From assembly GCA_014730235.1 (NCBI GenBank), contig WJIO01000077.1, positions 1 through 7,497 on the forward strand: DNA of 7,497 nucleotides, written 5' to 3'. The translations under genes and the position numbers were made by a program. Below, in pieces: positions 4,779 through 7,497 of this stretch (the stretch's first letter is position 1; the number at the start of each line of letters is the position of its first letter). The notes beneath the pieces are model-generated. The model had not been told where the DNA came from. It worked only from the letters and a program-made list of their open reading frames with translations, and ran no database searches. Origin of the DNA: Candidatus Poribacteria bacterium. Its GTDB lineage: Bacteria > Poribacteria > DTPJ01 > WJIO01.

Positions 4779-7176
4779 ATTCCTTTGGTGATGTAATTCC
4801 TTTATATAAAGCAGGTAAAACATCTGCGGCGACAGACATATCGTAGTTAAAAATCATAAATCCTTTAGCTCCAATTTTTCTGGCCTTGTATATCTGCATG
4901 GCCACCTGCTCCGGCGGCAACCCTGGTGCAGACGCGCCTAGTCCAGGATACAAAGGTATGTGCTGTTTTGTTAAATCCAGTTGATTTTTGACAATATTCT
5001 CAAAATGGTCATTGTCCGACGTATAATCCATAGGACAAACAAAATCCAGGTAACCAAGCTCGATCCATTTCAGCCAATCCTGACCGACAGTTTCACGGCA
5101 TCGGGGATAATCCTTGAATACTGCCGCAGATATTTTAATTTCCGGATTTATCTTTCTTGCCTTTTTCCTTACAGCTTTTACAACCCTGGTTATCTGATCA
5201 CATCGCCAGTCAACATATTTGTCTTTTAATTCACCTTTAATTACATCTCCAGGCCAGTTTTTTACTCTTATATTTGCGCTTTCTTCAAAACGTTTTCTGC
5301 AGTTAGGGCAGAAGCAAGAATCATAATTAGGATAACGGATATAATCAAAATGAATCCCATCAACATGGTAATTCCTCACGATTTCCAGCATGGAATCAAC
5401 TTCCAGTTCGTAATTCCTGAAATCCGATGGACAGAGCCATAATACCTCCTGTCCATCCTTGTTTTTTTGCAGTCTGTCCTGACTTCTGAGTTTGTCAATA
5501 AAATTCTTTGGTGCTCTGGACAGGTTCCAGTTTACCTTCCAGATATGTATAGCCACATCATATTTTTTACATGCTTCCAGACAAAGGGCTATCTGATCGC
5601 CCTTTTCCTCTACTTCTTCAGCTACAGGCAGAACTTCGCTTGGGTAATAGGTCACACCAGCCCACAGCATGTTGGGCACAATGGCGTTAAAGCCATTGTC
5701 CTTAATGACTTTTATAGCTTTATCCCAATCCCATCCGGGGATGCCAAAAGCCGAATGACACCATAACCCCCGGTATTCATCTTCTGCTGGTGTAAAGCAA
5801 TTGAAAAACGCCCCCTGGACTTCATGGATAGATTCGCGCCAGAGAGCCAGTCTTTGGTCATAGACCGTTTCATTATCATCCTTGCCCTTTTGGGCAAGAT
5901 TTACAGCTTTAGAAAGGTGACCTGTTGTTTTCTGAAATCGCTTTTCTGATGCATGATACAGGTTGGAAGTAACGAAATCCCAGAATTCCTTCATTGTCTC
6001 AAATCCGGCTGTTTTTACCACGCTGTTAATAGCTGAATCCATGAGATAATCCTGCAAGCCAGGAACCAATTCACCGAATACAGCCAGAAACATTTGCTTC
6101 TTATTAAGTATATCGTTAGGCGTCATGACGTGCCCCATAAACATACCATTGGAATTGATGGTAACCGCCGAAATCCCTGTATCTTTATTTTCCAGATCAA
6201 ACCAGTTTCCCAGAACTCTGGCTTCAGGCGATACAATTTTCGGTATTTGGGTATTCCATGAACCCTGGGATATATATTCCGGTAATCCTTTTAATTTATG
6301 GTTAAATTTTATAAACGCAAGCTGCCCCGGGTATTCCTGCTGAATCCACCTATGCCGCTGGATTCCCAGAATTTCAGCCAAATCTTCGGGCAATGAATAG
6401 TAAAGTATGATTTTCCCACCGGATTTCACAAACTTCTTGATTTCACTTATTTCTTTTGCGGACATCCCGGGATTATAGGGTAATATAGCCAGCCTGCTGC
6501 CTTTTAAGGCGCCGCCCTCAACATCTGTGTCATTGACCACGCTGAAATCCAGGTTTAAGTCTTTGAGAACCTTGACCGTATGATTACAAAAAGATTGAAC
6601 TGAAACCCATTCCGATTGTCCATTTCTGGCTGCCAGATCTCCCATAACAACCGTAATTTCATCAGCCGATGCTTTGAGGTCATCTACAAGAACGAAGGTA
6701 TCTGTTTCTCCGCTATTCCAGAACGATAGCCTTATTTTTGTAATTTTTCCCCAGCTTTGGGGGTTTTCCTCCACCTTAAAATCGCTTTTCCAGAGGGAAA
6801 TCGTGTTCCAGCCCTTTTTCTCCACCGGTATCCACCCGCTGAACCATCCCCCCGGACTCTGGAAATATATGGTACCATTGCGTATAACTCTGGGATTCTC
6901 CGCATAAACTTTCAGGGAAAACCTGCCGTATTTGGTTAAGTCCAGGTCTACTTCCTTATCCCAGTAACAACGTTCCGGTTTTTGGGAAAAATCGCATATC
7001 ATTCTCAGGTTTTTAGTTTCGTCAGCCGATACTATAATACCAGATAAAGGGCTTTCTGCCTGAGGAACCCATAATTCAGCACCATCATCGAAATCGTCAA
7101 TAGTAACAGTTTCAGCTATACGTACTGCAGAAGGTGGAATAAACAGCAGAACTGATACAATTATATATAAAAACAT
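4777..7176 (-). CDS. Secreted multidomain GHL10-type glycosyl hydrolase-like protein
   Basis: A 799-residue exported protein. Residues 1-21 (hydrophobic, FLYIIVSVLLFIPPSA) form a signal peptide or N-terminal anchor without a basic residue before the core. Residues 24-170 resemble a carbohydrate-binding jelly roll, opening with IDDFDDGAELW and ending VLVDDL. Residues 173-370 look like a Rossmann/glutamine-amidotransferase-like domain (LAILPYNPGMS 229-239; KFVKSGGKIILYYS 248-261), as in some non-catalytic domains of glycosidases. A helical linker (about 380-460) leads to a GHL10 domain (about 468-790; DUF187, 'family 10 glycosylhydrolase'): RGLWCHS (469-475), DGIHFDYIRYP (606-616) and DFVCPMDYT (711-719). 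C621, C623 and C626 (CFCPNC) directly follow the DYIRYP motif. Acidic residues D606 and D611 are plausible active-site residues; substrate is unknown. GAGGAG lies 12 nt before the ATG, longer than usual. First gene of an operon with the aryl-CoA ligase. The GHL10 assignment is firm; the N-terminal domain calls are tentative. Confidence 0.85.
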   Translation of the reverse strand: MFLYIIVSVLLFIPPSAVRIAETVTIDDFDDGAELWVPQAESPLSGIIVSADETKNLRMICDFSQKPERCYWDKEVDLDLTKYGRFSLKVYAENPRVIRNGTIYFQSPGGWFSGWIPVEKKGWNTISLWKSDFKVEENPQSWGKITKIRLSFWNSGETDTFVLVDDLKASADEITVVMGDLAARNGQSEWVSVQSFCNHTVKVLKDLNLDFSVVNDTDVEGGALKGSRLAILPYNPGMSAKEISEIKKFVKSGGKIILYYSLPEDLAEILGIQRHRWIQQEYPGQLAFIKFNHKLKGLPEYISQGSWNTQIPKIVSPEARVLGNWFDLENKDTGISAVTINSNGMFMGHVMTPNDILNKKQMFLAVFGELVPGLQDYLMDSAINSVVKTAGFETMKEFWDFVTSNLYHASEKRFQKTTGHLSKAVNLAQKGKDDNETVYDQRLALWRESIHEVQGAFFNCFTPAEDEYRGLWCHSAFGIPGWDWDKAIKVIKDNGFNAIVPNMLWAGVTYYPSEVLPVAEEVEEKGDQIALCLEACKKYDVAIHIWKVNWNLSRAPKNFIDKLRSQDRLQKNKDGQEVLWLCPSDFRNYELEVDSMLEIVRNYHVDGIHFDYIRYPNYDSCFCPNCRKRFEESANIRVKNWPGDVIKGELKDKYVDWRCDQITRVVKAVRKKARKINPEIKISAAVFKDYPRCRETVGQDWLKWIELGYLDFVCPMDYTSDNDHFENIVKNQLDLTKQHIPLYPGLGASAPGLPPEQVAMQIYKARKIGAKGFMIFNYDMSVAADVLPALYKGITSPKE

Positions 7177-7238
7177 TATTTATTATTTCTCCTCTTCGTA
7201 AAAGCATAAAAGCTTGTTATTGACATTTATTTCACATG

Positions 7239-7267
7239 ATTATATGATATATAAACTCCCAGGTCAA
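7239..7267 (-). promoter_or_regulatory. Sigma70 promoter of the GHL10/aryl-CoA ligase operon
   Basis: On the minus strand TTGACC (7267-7262) and a perfect TATAAT (7244-7239) are separated by exactly 17 nt. The predicted start is near 7232, leaving a leader of about 55 nt that ends in the GAGGAG ribosome binding site. It is the best promoter match in the window. The upstream edge lies 6 nt from the terminal palindrome (7273), so any regulator site beyond -40 falls in that repeat region. Confidence 0.75.
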
Positions 7268-7272
7268 GTATA

Positions 7273-7497
7273 TGAAAATTATGCCAAGTATAAAATTTAT
7301 CCGTGAAAACTTTGGCTCCTCTGGTTTGAATATGGCAATAATTTGAAAATTTTCTCAGCTTGTCATTCCTGCTTCAAGCTTTTTCAAAAAGCTTGAAGCA
7401 GGAATGACAAGCTGAGAAAATTTTCAAATTATTGCCATATTCAAACCAGAGGAGCCAAAGTTTTCACGGATAAATTTTATACTTGGCATAATTTTCA
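7273..7497. repeat. Perfect 225-nt terminal palindrome (112-bp arms, 1-nt centre)
   Basis: Bases 7273-7384 and 7386-7497 are exact reverse complements around C7385, with no mismatch and the arm running to the last base of the window. Only the inner 24 bp on each side are shared with the 5' repeat's own palindrome (11-59); the outer 88 bp of each arm are otherwise single-copy sequence that is simply mirrored. This is what an assembler or a multiple-displacement chimera produces by folding back through a palindromic repeat. A true long inverted repeat or a closed hairpin DNA end would look the same. No gene is visible in either arm. Confidence 0.95.
7353..7409. repeat. Palindromic dispersed repeat, 3' copy
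   Basis: Identical over 57 bases to 3-59 in the same orientation, including the left flank TCTCAGCT that is outside the 24-bp palindrome of the 5' copy. Here the complement AGCTGAGA also follows on the right as part of the terminal palindrome. Both window ends falling in this element suggests the contig was broken at a repeat occurring several times in the genome (inference). Confidence 0.85.

Noticed and set aside
1-7497. CRISPR array, transposon or defence system
   Set aside because: No spaced direct repeats, no transposase, recombinase, nuclease or toxin-antitoxin gene; the only repeats are the two palindromic copies at the ends.

Overview
The window reads as a short, complete contig from an uncultured or draft-assembled bacterium, probably anaerobic or microaerobic. 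The lifestyle hint comes from a rubredoxin-fused ferredoxin:thioredoxin reductase-like protein and a PaaK-type aryl-CoA ligase. The carbohydrate gene set (GH16, SGNH hydrolase, AP-endonuclease-2-type sugar isomerase, GHL10 'family 10 glycosylhydrolase') resembles what is often seen in PVC-superphylum, Omnitrophota-like or other particle-associated lineages. No marker gene fixes the taxon, so this placement is weak. Genes start with ATG, have clear AGGAG-type ribosome binding sites and show no frameshifts.

Layout. Positions 3-59 hold a palindromic dispersed-repeat element. A plus-strand cluster (269-2536) follows: a glutaredoxin-like protein, an FTR catalytic-type/rubredoxin fusion (4-nt ATGA overlap), a GH16 beta-glycan hydrolase (13-nt gap) and an SGNH hydrolase (0-nt gap). 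After a 132-nt gap with a candidate promoter comes a plus-strand TIM-barrel sugar phosphate isomerase/epimerase (2669-3421). A strong hairpin (3430-3464) separates it from a convergent minus-strand operon. That operon is transcribed from a near-consensus sigma70 promoter (7267-7239) and encodes an 799-residue secreted multidomain GHL10 protein (7176-4777) and then, 9 nt on, a phenylacetate-CoA ligase family enzyme (4767-3475). The right end (7273-7497) is a perfect 225-nt palindrome centred on a second copy of the 5' repeat.

How the genes may work together. The two arms look like small glycan-processing modules. GH16 would cut a beta-linked polysaccharide, SGNH could remove acyl groups, the isomerase would handle a released sugar, and GHL10 would act outside the cytoplasm. 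The redox pair and the aryl-CoA ligase do not obviously belong to glycan use; their co-transcription with glycan genes is the most unusual aspect of the gene order.

No clear new defence system, CRISPR array, transposase, tRNA or rRNA gene was found. The most notable structural signal is the terminal palindrome. It is best explained as an assembly or amplification fold-back at a repeat, so sequence right of about 7385 should not be trusted as independent genomic sequence.
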